Shown: positions 17,598 to 26,077 of the stretch, piece by piece | Position numbering within the stretch: position 1 is the stretch's first letter | Layout: each line of letters opens with the position of its first letter | From: Gemmatimonadetes bacterium 2013_60CM_65_52 | Lineage (GTDB): Bacteria; Gemmatimonadota; Gemmatimonadetes; Gemmatimonadales; Gemmatimonadaceae | Assembly: GCA_002215645.1 (NCBI GenBank) | Contig: NGFI01000012.1 | Location: 115,258-179,257 of the forward strand | Reading direction: 5' to 3' | DNA length: 64,000 nucleotides | Made by a program: the position numbers and the translations under genes | Notes under the pieces: generated by a model | Told to the model about the DNA's origin: nothing | The model's database searches: none | The model's input: only the letters and a program-made list of their open reading frames with translations

Positions 17598-20500
17598 TCA
17601 AATGGCGGCCGTGACATAACGCACGGCCGCATCCATCGACATCGCCAATCCCTCGCGCCACGCGTCATCGCTCTTCGCCGTACCGAGCTGTGCAATGGCT
17701 GGGGCCACGCGACGCTCCAGGCGGCCACGATCGGCCTCCGACAACGGCGCGCCCAGCCGTTCACGAAGACCAGCCACCGCGCCGGCAAGCCGAATCGCGC
17801 GCTCGCCGTCATTGCCCGCTGCGGCCGCACCTGCCAGCACCTCGAATACTCGCAGCATGGCACGCTGGTCGCCCATGTCCGCTGCGTGGACGAGCGCTTC
17901 CTCGAGCAGCGCGCGCGCGTCGAGCAGATTGCCGTCTGCGAGCGACAGGTCACCGAGATCTGTCAGCGCGGAGGCCATGCCGCGCTTGTGTTGAATCTCG
18001 ACGAAGGTCGCCAGGCTCTCGCGATAACGGCTGCGCGCCTCTGCAAGTGACCCCTCGTCTCGTGCGACGTCGCCGAGGTGTCCCATCGTCCACCCGATGT
18101 TCGCGAAGTCGCCGGCACTCTGAAACAACGCCAACGCCTCCGCATATCGGGCGCGGGCATCAGCAAAATGTCCGCGCTGGCGCTCCGCATTTCCCAGATT
18201 GCCGGTTCCGATTGCCGCGCCGCGAGGGTCGACGTCACGCAATGCCTCGATGGCCGCCTCGAAGAGTGGTATCGCGCGATCGATCTCGCCTTGCCGCATG
18301 TGAATCACCGCGAGATTGTTGCACGCCACCGACGTTGCTCGCGGATTGTTCAACTCCTGCGTGAGCTCGAGGTGCTGCTCGAACAACTGCTGCCCGAGCG
18401 CATATTCGCCACAACTGTCAGCCAGCGCGCCCGCCCCATACAGCGCAGCGAGTCGCGTCTTGAGCGGGCTCTCCGTTTCGGCACGTGCAATGATGTCGCG
18501 CAATCGACCCAGGCCTTCGCGTGCATATCCTCGTGCGTCCCAATAGCGCCACAGCGACACGGCCATCTGCAGCGCGTCCAGCGGGTCGCCGGACTGCGCG
18601 ACATGATCGAGTGCCGCACGAAGGTTGTCGTGCTCGGCCTCGAGCCGGTCGAGACAGGTGTCGTCGCCAGCCATGACACCAGGCTCCACGTCCAAAGCCA
18701 GTAGGCGGAAATACTCCGCGTGACGCTGGGCCATCTCCTCCCGCTCCCCCGACGCATCGAGCATCTCGTCCGCGAATGCCTGAATGGGGCGCAGCATCAG
18801 GAAGCGGGAATTGCCCAACGCATCCACTTGCTGGCGGAGCAGGCTGTGGTCCACGAGCGAGGTCAACAATTCTTCAGCATTCTCGGTCTCCGTTTCGCCG
18901 AGCGTGACGATGGCAGCCGTGTTCGCGATGGCACCGCCGAAGAACACGGCGAGCCGGCGAAACATCGTCTGCTCTTCGGGCCGGAGCAGATCGTGCGTGC
19001 ATGCGATGGCGCCGCGCATGGTCCGCTGGCGCAGCGGAAGGTCACGTGCACCGCTCGCCAACAGATCGAGCCGCTGCGCGAGCTTGGCAAGCAAGGCACT
19101 CGGCGTCATCGTGCGCGTTCGCGCGGCCGCCAGCTCGATTGCCAGCGGGACGCCGTCGAGCCGCGCGCAGATCTCGACCACGGAGTGTACGTTGGCGTCG
19201 TCGAGGCGGAAATCCGATCTGGCGGCGGCAGCCCGCTCCGCAAACAGCTTCACGGCAGGCGACGTCTCCGCCATGGTTGCCGTCAACCGCACGTGCGGAT
19301 CGGGCACGGCAAGCGGCTCCACGGAGAGCTCGTGCTCTCCGTAGATCCGAAGCAGGACCTGGCTCGTGAGCAGTATCTTCACGCCCGGGCAGTCGGTGAG
19401 GATCGCGCTCACTTCGCCCGCGGCGTCGAGCAGTTGCTCGAAGTTGTCGAGCACGAGAAGCGCCTGCCGTTCCCGCAGGTGATCGCGGGGATCGCCGCGG
19501 GCGCCGATTCCCTGTGCGATTCGCGCTCGCATGGCGCTCGCATCTCGCACTTCGGCCAGGGGGATGAAGTAGGCCCCGTCGCGAAAGAGCTCGGATGCGC
19601 GCGCACCAACGTCGAGGGCCAGACGGGTCTTTCCGATGCCGCCCGGGCCGTGCATCGTGAGCAAGCGCACGCTGGCGCGCTGCAACAACGCAAGCACGGC
19701 TCGTGTATCCTGCTCTCTGCCTATCAGCGGCGTGAGCGGCGCGGGAATGCGCGACGCGCGCTGGGCAATGCCGCCTGTAGGAAGACGAAGGGGACCGACC
19801 GCCTCGTCCGGCGCCGCTGCGAATGCTTCGGCGAAGTCGGCAACCGTCGGAAAGCGGCTGTCCGGATCCTTGGCCAGTGCGCGAAGCACGGCTCGCTCCG
19901 CGGCGTCGCTGACGGTCTCCGTGCCGCGAAGCGCGGCCGGCGATGCCGACAGATGCTGCGCGAGCAGCGCGACAGCGGACTTGCCGGTGAAAGGAGGCCG
20001 GCCCGTGAGCAACTCGTATGCGACGCACGCCAGACTGTACTGGTCGCAGCGCCCATCGAGCTGTGTTCCGTCGCCCGCCTGCTCGGGGCTCAGATACGCC
20101 GGCGTTCCAACGACGACTCCCGTTTCGGTGAGCGCGATGCTGCTCGTGGCCGACAGGACGGCGCGTGCGATGCCGAAGTCGCTGACGACGGCGTGGCCTT
20201 CTGATACGAGAATGTTTTCCGGCTTGATGTCCCGATGGACGACGCCCTGCCGGTGGGCATAGTCGAGGGCGCTCGCCACCTCGCGCAGCAGCCGCGCCAC
20301 CTCTGCCTGCGGCATCGTTCCCGATCGCGCGAGTCGTTCACGCAGCGTCTCGCCGGCGATGAAAGGCATCACGTAAAACAGCAGCGGTGGCCCGTCTTCT
20401 CGACGCGCCTCGCCGGAGTCGAAGAGCGGCACGATGTGCGGATGCGCGAGCCGCGCGGCGATCTCGATCTCGCGGAGGAAACGATCCGCGCCAATCGCGC

Positions 20501-20663
20501 CGACCACCGTGGCGTCCATGACCTTGAGCGCCACGGACCGCCCATGGCGCAGGTCCTTCGCGAAATACACCGTCGCCATGCCGCCGCGAGCCAGCTCGCG
20601 CTCGACGCCATAGCGGTCACCGACCGCCCGCTGCACACGCTCGAGTGCGTCAGGCTGCGGCAT
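17598..20663 (-). CDS. Ser/Thr protein kinase fused to AAA/NB-ARC-type ATPase and TPR domain
   Basis: A 1021-residue cytoplasmic multidomain regulator. Residues 20-285 are a Hanks-type kinase with all key residues: RGGMATVY glycine loop, VALK lysine 47, HRDIKPEN at 143-150, DFG at 162-164. Residues 312-560 form a STAND-type ATPase with Walker A GPGGIGKT at 339-346 and LLVLDNFEQLL as Walker B. The remainder is TPR-like (ERQRGHFADARARYAEALALF). No transmembrane segment or DNA-binding domain was seen. It starts directly after the thioesterase stop. It probably integrates a signal with phosphorylation, but the targets cannot be predicted. Confidence 0.9.
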   Translation of the reverse strand: MPQPDALERVQRAVGDRYGVERELARGGMATVYFAKDLRHGRSVALKVMDATVVGAIGADRFLREIEIAARLAHPHIVPLFDSGEARREDGPPLLFYVMPFIAGETLRERLARSGTMPQAEVARLLREVASALDYAHRQGVVHRDIKPENILVSEGHAVVSDFGIARAVLSATSSIALTETGVVVGTPAYLSPEQAGDGTQLDGRCDQYSLACVAYELLTGRPPFTGKSAVALLAQHLSASPAALRGTETVSDAAERAVLRALAKDPDSRFPTVADFAEAFAAAPDEAVGPLRLPTGGIAQRASRIPAPLTPLIGREQDTRAVLALLQRASVRLLTMHGPGGIGKTRLALDVGARASELFRDGAYFIPLAEVRDASAMRARIAQGIGARGDPRDHLRERQALLVLDNFEQLLDAAGEVSAILTDCPGVKILLTSQVLLRIYGEHELSVEPLAVPDPHVRLTATMAETSPAVKLFAERAAAARSDFRLDDANVHSVVEICARLDGVPLAIELAAARTRTMTPSALLAKLAQRLDLLASGARDLPLRQRTMRGAIACTHDLLRPEEQTMFRRLAVFFGGAIANTAAIVTLGETETENAEELLTSLVDHSLLRQQVDALGNSRFLMLRPIQAFADEMLDASGEREEMAQRHAEYFRLLALDVEPGVMAGDDTCLDRLEAEHDNLRAALDHVAQSGDPLDALQMAVSLWRYWDARGYAREGLGRLRDIIARAETESPLKTRLAALYGAGALADSCGEYALGQQLFEQHLELTQELNNPRATSVACNNLAVIHMRQGEIDRAIPLFEAAIEALRDVDPRGAAIGTGNLGNAERQRGHFADARARYAEALALFQSAGDFANIGWTMGHLGDVARDEGSLAEARSRYRESLATFVEIQHKRGMASALTDLGDLSLADGNLLDARALLEEALVHAADMGDQRAMLRVFEVLAGAAAAGNDGERAIRLAGAVAGLRERLGAPLSEADRGRLERRVAPAIAQLGTAKSDDAWREGLAMSMDAAVRYVTAAI

Positions 20664-21104
20664 TCAGTCCTCGAGGCCTGGCCGATCCCGCACCGCCATC
20701 ATCGTGCCCTGTAGCATCGCGATGAGCGTGTCACCCGCACGCAACTCGCCGGCGCACACGGTCAACGTTCGCCCCGCGCGAACCACGCGGCCGATGGCGA
20801 GAAACTCGCTCCCCGCCGCGGGAGCGAGAAGATTCACCTTGAATTCCACCGCAAGCACCGCGGCGCCCGGCTCCATCAACGAGAGCGCCGCATAGCCGCA
20901 CGCACTGTCCACGACGGACGTCACGGCGCCGGCGTGCAGAAAGCCGTGCTGCTGCACGAGGTCGTCGCGATGCGCCAGGGCGATCCGCACTTCGCCCGGC
21001 GCGACATGCACGAGCCGCGCACCAAGCGTCGTCATGAACGCCTGTCGGGCGAAGCTGGCCCGGATCCTCTGCTCGAAATTCGGGTCGCGCGGCGTGAATG
21101 TCAT
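20664..21104 (-). CDS. PaaI-family hotdog thioesterase
   Basis: A 146-residue hotdog-fold protein with the PaaI signature QQHGFLHAGAVTSVVDSACG, in which His-Gly and the later Asp are the expected catalytic positions. Such enzymes hydrolyse acyl-CoA thioesters, often phenylacetyl-CoA-type aromatic substrates. The ATG overlaps the stop of the alpha/beta hydrolase gene (ATGA), and the stop directly abuts the kinase start. The physical coupling to a regulatory kinase is unexplained; the substrate is unknown. Confidence 0.88.
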   Translation of the reverse strand: MTFTPRDPNFEQRIRASFARQAFMTTLGARLVHVAPGEVRIALAHRDDLVQQHGFLHAGAVTSVVDSACGYAALSLMEPGAAVLAVEFKVNLLAPAAGSEFLAIGRVVRAGRTLTVCAGELRAGDTLIAMLQGTMMAVRDRPGLED

Positions 21105-22027
21105 TGGCCGGTATGTACGCGCGGCTGCGCTGTCTGCTCCGTAAGAGCACGAACGGCGTGAAGCACCACGGGCCATGCGTCGGAGCGCGGCGCAATGAGG
21201 TCGAAGTGGCCGGCGCCAAGCACCACGTCGAGCTCTGTAATACCTCCCGTGGCACGGTTGCGCGCGAGAAGCTCGCGGCTTTGCGCCAGCGGAACGATCG
21301 GATCCAGCTCGCCGTGCACGATCCGCACGGCAGGCCGGATGGGCACGCGTTCGATGGGACTCACGGCGTGATAGCGCTGAGGTTGTTCCGTAGCAGTGCC
21401 GCCGAGCAGCGGCGTCACGCTCGCATTACAGCTTCCCGCAGCGGAGCCGTACGCAGCCAGATCCGCGATACCGGCGAGACTCACCACTCCGGAGATCGGA
21501 AGCGGCGCTTCGCTGGAGACGAACAGGCCCGTGATCTCTGCCTGACGGCGTGTTGCTGCCCATAGCGCGAGCTGCCCGCCGGCGGAGTGCCCCATGAGCA
21601 CGACACGCGTCGTGTCGATTCGGGGGTGCTGCCGGGCCAACACTCGCACGAAATCCACGGCGTGCGCCACGTCGTCGAACGTCCCGGGCCACCCGCCGCC
21701 GGTATCGCCCAGACGACGATATTCGGGCGTCCACGTGGCGAAGCCTGCCTCCGTGAGCGCATGCGCCGCACCGCGAACGTGTTGCAGGTCGTACTCTGCT
21801 CGCCAGCATCCACCATGTAGCAGCACCACGAGCGGCACGCGGTCGCGCCCTCCGGGCAGGCGCAGCTCACCGTGTTGCAGTGGCTCGGCGCCATACGCGA
21901 CGACGGCATCTGGCGCGGGAACGGCCTGCGTCGTGAGATCGGAGTAGGGAATCATGCGTCTTGCCACACCATTGCCGGCGCACGCACACGTCGCGAGCGC
22001 CAACGGCAGGCCGACTCGTAGATGCAT
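21101..22027 (-). CDS. Secreted alpha/beta hydrolase (BD-FAE/esterase-like)
   Basis: A 308-residue alpha/beta-hydrolase with an N-terminal hydrophobic signal and a Cys (LALATCACAGN), so probably exported, possibly lipidated. The active site is complete: oxyanion LLHGGCW, nucleophile elbow GHSAGGQ, acid HGELDPIVP, and GAGHFDL for the histidine. The layout resembles esterases and kynurenine formamidase/BD-FAE relatives. The chosen ATG gives a sensible signal and begins one base before the serine hydrolase stop, so the genes are in one operon. Confidence 0.85.
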   Translation of the reverse strand: MHLRVGLPLALATCACAGNGVARRMIPYSDLTTQAVPAPDAVVAYGAEPLQHGELRLPGGRDRVPLVVLLHGGCWRAEYDLQHVRGAAHALTEAGFATWTPEYRRLGDTGGGWPGTFDDVAHAVDFVRVLARQHPRIDTTRVVLMGHSAGGQLALWAATRRQAEITGLFVSSEAPLPISGVVSLAGIADLAAYGSAAGSCNASVTPLLGGTATEQPQRYHAVSPIERVPIRPAVRIVHGELDPIVPLAQSRELLARNRATGGITELDVVLGAGHFDLIAPRSDAWPVVLHAVRALTEQTAQPRVHTGQ

Positions 22028-22028
22028 G

Positions 22029-23297
22029 CTATCGTTGCGCCACGGTACCACTCCGAGGCGACACCAACGCCTGGTACACGAGCGTCGGAAACTTCGACGG
22101 AACGTCGGACCGCATCGGCATCTGGTTGATCATGAACACCATCACGAGCCCCTCTGCCGGATCGACCTTGTACTGCGTGGCGTACGCGCCCGACCAGCTG
22201 AACGTGCCGACCGACGCCATGCCGTCCGCACCGTACTTCTCGACGGTCTGAAAGCCGAGCCCGAAGCCCATGCCGGGAGAGCGATAGAGCGTGCCGCTCT
22301 GATTGGTCGTCATGAGATCCACGGTATGCGGCGCGAGATAGCGCACGCCGTCCATCTGGCCGTGGTTCAGCAACATTTGCAGGAAGCGCGCGTAGTCGTG
22401 TGAGGTGGAGAGGAGACCCGCACCGCCGGCGAAGCTGACGCGCGGGCCGTCGACATAGTCGCCCTGTCCGCGCGGGCCGACCGGCGCCCGGACAACGTGG
22501 CTCGTCGAGTCGCTCATGTACACGGCAACCAGACGGTCGCGCTTTGCGGGCGGCAGAAAGAAATATGTGTCCTTCATGCCGAGCGGTTCGGTGATGCGCG
22601 TGCGAACGAACTGATCAAGCGGCATGCCCGACGCACGCTCGACGACGCAGCCAAGAATGTCGGTATTGTAGCCGTACACCCACGACGTGCCGGGCTGCGC
22701 GACGAACGGCAGAGTGGCGAGCCGCTCCATGGTGGTGCATACGGGCTCGTTCTTGTCGGCGGTGTACCAGCCGAATCCGGCGACTGGGCCGAGTCCCTTG
22801 GCGGCGTACTGTTGTGCGACGATCGCGTCGGTTCCGTACGAGATGCCGGCGGTGTGCGTGAGCAGATCCTTGATCGTGATCTGCCGCGTGGCAGCAACGG
22901 GGGAATGTCCGGAGTCGGACACCAGCGCCACAGCGGTGTGCGCGTAGGCCGGAATGAAGCGGCTCACAGGATCGCCAATCGCGAGCTTGCCTTCTTCCAT
23001 CAGCATCAGGATGGCGACGCTCGTGACCGCCTTCGACTGGGAGGCAATTCGGAAGATGGCGTCGGGCGTCATCCGCCTTCCGCTTTCCTTGTCGGCCCAC
23101 CCCGCGCTGGTTTCGTAGACTGGCTTGCCGTCGCGCAGCACGAGGGCGGTGGCGCCGGCAATGCGGTTCGAGTCCACGGCGCCCTGGAGGTATTGCTCCA
23201 GGCGCGCGAGTCGTGTGAGGTCGAATCCGCCGCGGGTATTCTGAGCGACAAGGGAAGTCGGAAGCGCTAGAAGGAGGAGGGCGCCGCGGAGCGTCAT
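22029..23297 (-). CDS. Class C beta-lactamase-family serine hydrolase
   Basis: A 422-residue exported protein of the beta-lactamase/DD-peptidase (PF00144-type) family. It has a signal peptide (MTLRGALLLLALPTSLVAQN), the SxxK motif in RIASQSKAVTS, a YxN-like YGYNTDI, and a glycine-rich C-terminal motif region. Members include beta-lactamases, DD-peptidases and esterases, so resistance cannot be inferred. It is the first gene of a four- or five-gene leftward operon and is divergent from a BlaI repressor gene, the arrangement seen in classic bla loci. That context suggests BlaI-controlled expression (inference). Confidence 0.87.
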   Translation of the reverse strand: MTLRGALLLLALPTSLVAQNTRGGFDLTRLARLEQYLQGAVDSNRIAGATALVLRDGKPVYETSAGWADKESGRRMTPDAIFRIASQSKAVTSVAILMLMEEGKLAIGDPVSRFIPAYAHTAVALVSDSGHSPVAATRQITIKDLLTHTAGISYGTDAIVAQQYAAKGLGPVAGFGWYTADKNEPVCTTMERLATLPFVAQPGTSWVYGYNTDILGCVVERASGMPLDQFVRTRITEPLGMKDTYFFLPPAKRDRLVAVYMSDSTSHVVRAPVGPRGQGDYVDGPRVSFAGGAGLLSTSHDYARFLQMLLNHGQMDGVRYLAPHTVDLMTTNQSGTLYRSPGMGFGLGFQTVEKYGADGMASVGTFSWSGAYATQYKVDPAEGLVMVFMINQMPMRSDVPSKFPTLVYQALVSPRSGTVAQR

Positions 23298-23306
23298 GGG
23301 GAGACC

Positions 23307-23390
23307 GGTAGGACGGTAGGACAGTAGGCCAATTAGGACAGCAAACCAAAGCCAAAGCGGCTCGCTGTCCCACTGTCCTACCGCCCTACC
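23307..23390. repeat. Inverted repeat with GGTAGGAC units
   Basis: Arms at 23307-23325 (GGTAGGACGGTAGGACAGT) and 23372-23390 are reverse complements at 18 of 19 positions, separated by 46 bases. Each arm is itself a tandem of a GGTAGGAC-like octamer, and partial copies (TAGGACAG) occur in the spacer. It sits in the divergent intergenic region. It resembles a dispersed short repeat or a structured leader rather than a protein gene. Confidence 0.7.
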
Positions 23391-23412
23391 GTCCTTCAGG
23401 CAACTGCCCCAC

Positions 23413-23446
23413 TTGACAATCCGCTCGTCTTGTTGAAATATCAACA
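23413..23446 (+). promoter_or_regulatory. Probable blaI promoter with overlapping palindromic operator
   Basis: TTGACA at 23413-23418 is followed after 17 bases by AAATAT at 23436-23441, a good sigma-70-type spacing. A palindrome TGTTGA-AATA-TCAACA spans 23431-23446 and covers the -10 element. It lies 38 bases before the blaI ATG, where an autoregulatory operator is expected. The sequence differs from the TACA-TGTA core of known BlaI/MecI operators, so recognition by this BlaI is inference. Confidence 0.6.
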
Positions 23447-23483
23447 CAGCTGAATTTTCAGCAGCCCCCAGGACCCCTCCCCA

Positions 23484-23891
23484 ATGTCAACAGCGGTCAT
23501 GACCGACAAACCCGACGCAACCGGCCTCTCACGCAGAGAGCGCCAGGTCATGGACATCCTGCACCGGCGCGCCGAGGCAACGGTCGCGGAGATCATGGCC
23601 GAGCTGCCCGATCCACCCACGTACTCGGCCGTGCGGTCGGTGCTGCGGATTCTCGGTGAGAAAAAGCTCATTCACCACAAGGAAGACGGTCCGCGGTACG
23701 TCTACTTCCCGGCGCAGGACACCGAAGAAGCACGGGAGGACGTGCTCGCCCATGTGGTGAAGACGTACTTCGCCGGCTCACCCGAGCAGGCGGTCACGGC
23801 GCTATTGCGGATGTCCGACGTCGACATGAAGGACGACGAGATCGAGCGCCTCCGCGCTACCATCCGCCGCGCGCGGCAGAACGGGAGATAA
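23484..23891 (+). CDS. blaI: BlaI/MecI/CopY-family transcriptional repressor
   Basis: A 135-residue winged-helix regulator. The DNA-binding part is clear (LSRREREQVMDILHRRAEATVAE region, with PTYSAVRSVLRIL as the recognition helix and KKLIHHKEDGPRYVYFP as the wing), followed by a short dimerisation helix. BlaI-type repressors are inactivated by cleavage through an M56 metalloprotease, and exactly such a gene follows two bases downstream. It is divergent from a class C beta-lactamase-family gene. The inducing signal is probably not a beta-lactam, because the partner lacks a penicillin-binding sensor domain. Confidence 0.9.
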   Translation: MSTAVMTDKPDATGLSRRERQVMDILHRRAEATVAEIMAELPDPPTYSAVRSVLRILGEKKLIHHKEDGPRYVYFPAQDTEEAREDVLAHVVKTYFAGSPEQAVTALLRMSDVDMKDDEIERLRATIRRARQNGR

Positions 23892-23893
23892 CC

Positions 23894-25999
23894 ATGCTCA
23901 ACTCCATTCTGAATGGCTTCACGGCAATGACTGGCTGGAACGCCGCCCTTCCACTGCTCCTCGTGAAGGCGACGCTCATTCTCTTTGCGGCGCTTGGCAT
24001 CACGCTCACCATGCAGCGCGCGTCGGCGACGGCGCGCCATCTGGTCTGGCTGGTGACGCTGGGTGTTCTGTTGCTCGTTCCCGCGCTCACCGCGTGGGGC
24101 CCACTGCGGATCGCGATTCTTCCCGCGCCTTTGGCTCGTGCGAACAAGGCCCCGCTGCCTGCTGCGTCCGATGAGCGTGTCGCCATTGGGCCGAACCTGT
24201 CCGCTACTCTCGACGCGCGTGCGGAGATCTCTGAATCGTCCGCCGCACCGACGACCGACGGCTCCGCCACGCCGCGTCCACTCACGCTACTGCTCGCAGC
24301 GTGGGCAATGGTCGTTACATTGATCTTTGCTTCACTCGCGCGCGCGGCGTTTGCCGTCCGTCGCATCGTGCGGAGCTCGCGGCCCCTCGACAGCGAGGAC
24401 TGGCAGACACCGCTGCTCGAGATCTCCGACCGCCTCGGCCTCGATGAGCCGCCACGTCTGCGGCAGAGCGCAGATTCGAAGATGCCGTTCGCGTGCGGCG
24501 TGCTTGCTCCCACCATCGTGCTGCCGGCGGACTCCGAGAGCTGGACGCGAGAGCGCCGGAGCGCCGTGCTGCTCCATGAGCTGGCGCACGTGCGCCGCCA
24601 CGATCTGTTCGGTCACGCACTCGGCCGCTTCGCCTGCGCGGTGTACTGGTTCCACCCGCTCGTCTGGACGGCGGCCAAGCGTCTGCGCTCGGAGAGCGAA
24701 CGCGCCTGTGACGACCTTGCCCTGTCGTGCGGCACGCGCGCCACCGACTATGCCGAGCATCTGCTGGACATCGTCACTCGCGTTAGAAGTGATTCCACCC
24801 CACTCGTCGCTCTGGCCATGGCGCGGCGTAAAGAGTTCGAGGGGCGCATGCTGGCCATCCTCGATCCCGATCTGCGCCGCGTTGGCCCAACCCGCCGGCA
24901 GTCGGCGTCGCTCATCGCGGTGCTGGCGCTCGTGTCGCTCACGATCGGCGCCACCGCTCCGGTTGCGCGTCGGGCGGAGGCAGTACCGGCAGCGGCATAC
25001 AACACCTCACCCATTACGATGGTCGTGTCGCGGGAGCCCGCGAAGTCCTGGTCGAGCACCGTGCCGCAGAAGCCGGCGTCGCTTTCACACGAGATGCCGC
25101 TGCTGGTGCCGCCTCCCGCCGCACCACCAGCCGTAGCTGCTTCTCCTTCCGTCTCGTCGTCGTCGAATGCGACACACGCGCTGGAGGTCATCAGCAGCGA
25201 GGGCGCGCGGTTCGGCATGAGCGTCGCGCAGAACCTTCTGCGCGGCTACGGGGACAAGGCCGACCCAAACGCGCGAAACGCAGACGACCGGCCGGCGCTG
25301 CTGGCGAAAGTGCTTCGCACGGATACGAGCGCCATCATCCGGCGCGTGGCGGCGTGGGGACTTCAGGAGTACGCGGACCAGCAGGTCGCCGCGGACGCCC
25401 TGACGAACGCATTGCGTCACGATCCCGACGCACGCGTACGTGAGATGGCGGCGTGGTCACTCGCAGAGTCGAGCGACCGGACCGCGGGTGCGTCGGACGC
25501 ATTGGTCGACGCGCTCAAGAAGGACGCAAGCGACAGAGTGCGCACGACTGCCGCCTGGGCCCTTGGGCAACGCGGCGATCACGCGGCAGAAGACGTGTTG
25601 ACGACGTCGCTCGCCGACGCGAGCCCTGAGGTTCGGCAGCGCGCTGCGTGGGCCCTTGGCGAGATCGGAGCGAAGCAGGCGCCAAAACCGCTCATCGCAT
25701 TGCTGACGGACAAGGATCCGCGCGTTCGCATGCTGGCCGCGTGGGCTCTGTACAACATTCAGGATCCATCCACCGCGTCCGCGCTCGAATCGGCCATGAA
25801 GATCGAACAGAACACCGACGCGCAGATGGCGGACTTGCGCGCGCTCGCCGCACTCGGCGAGAAGTCAGTCGACGCGATCAAGGGACTGCTCGAGTCGAAG
25901 GATCCAAACGTGAAGCAGATGGCGGTGCGCGCGCTCGCGGGTGGCCATGCGACAGGGCCGTGGCCCTGGCCGTGGCCCGATCCGCGGCCGCAACCCTGA
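23894..25999 (+). CDS. M56 (BlaR1-type) membrane metallopeptidase with HEAT-repeat C-terminus
   Basis: A 701-residue protein. Residues 1-340 are the BlaR1/MecR1-like membrane part: several hydrophobic segments and the zinc site HELAH at 228-232, with EHxxD-like residues (RACDDLALSCG) further on. Residues from about 400 consist of HEAT repeats, each with RxxAAWALG- or RxMAAWSLA-like helices, and the tail ends PWPWPWPDPRPQP. The penicillin-sensor domain of BlaR1 is absent; HEAT repeats take its place, suggesting a protein-protein interaction or stress sensor. It follows blaI by two bases and presumably cleaves that repressor. Confidence 0.88.
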   Translation: MLNSILNGFTAMTGWNAALPLLLVKATLILFAALGITLTMQRASATARHLVWLVTLGVLLLVPALTAWGPLRIAILPAPLARANKAPLPAASDERVAIGPNLSATLDARAEISESSAAPTTDGSATPRPLTLLLAAWAMVVTLIFASLARAAFAVRRIVRSSRPLDSEDWQTPLLEISDRLGLDEPPRLRQSADSKMPFACGVLAPTIVLPADSESWTRERRSAVLLHELAHVRRHDLFGHALGRFACAVYWFHPLVWTAAKRLRSESERACDDLALSCGTRATDYAEHLLDIVTRVRSDSTPLVALAMARRKEFEGRMLAILDPDLRRVGPTRRQSASLIAVLALVSLTIGATAPVARRAEAVPAAAYNTSPITMVVSREPAKSWSSTVPQKPASLSHEMPLLVPPPAAPPAVAASPSVSSSSNATHALEVISSEGARFGMSVAQNLLRGYGDKADPNARNADDRPALLAKVLRTDTSAIIRRVAAWGLQEYADQQVAADALTNALRHDPDARVREMAAWSLAESSDRTAGASDALVDALKKDASDRVRTTAAWALGQRGDHAAEDVLTTSLADASPEVRQRAAWALGEIGAKQAPKPLIALLTDKDPRVRMLAAWALYNIQDPSTASALESAMKIEQNTDAQMADLRALAALGEKSVDAIKGLLESKDPNVKQMAVRALAGGHATGPWPWPWPDPRPQP

Positions 26000-26011
26000 G
26001 CACCTGAGGGC

Positions 26012-26027
26012 GGGCGCATTTGCGCCC
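26012..26027. terminator. Short perfect hairpin between the two HEAT genes
   Basis: GGGCGCA-TT-TGCGCCC forms a 7-bp stem with a 2-base loop 12 bases after the M56 gene stop. It has no strong T tract. It may reduce read-through or protect mRNA ends between the two HEAT-repeat genes. Confidence 0.45.
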
Positions 26028-26077
26028 ATTCTCTTCGCATCGAGTGCTGATTTTTCAACTATGAATCGAGGATGACG

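Noticed and set aside
18720..20204. A 494-codon open frame antisense to the kinase gene
   Set aside because: Arg/His-rich, no recognisable motif, fully opposite a protein with complete kinase and Walker motifs.
22029..23297. Reading the class C family hydrolase as a proven antibiotic-resistance gene
   Set aside because: The family includes DD-peptidases and esterases; the presence of SxxK and YxN motifs alone does not show beta-lactam hydrolysis.
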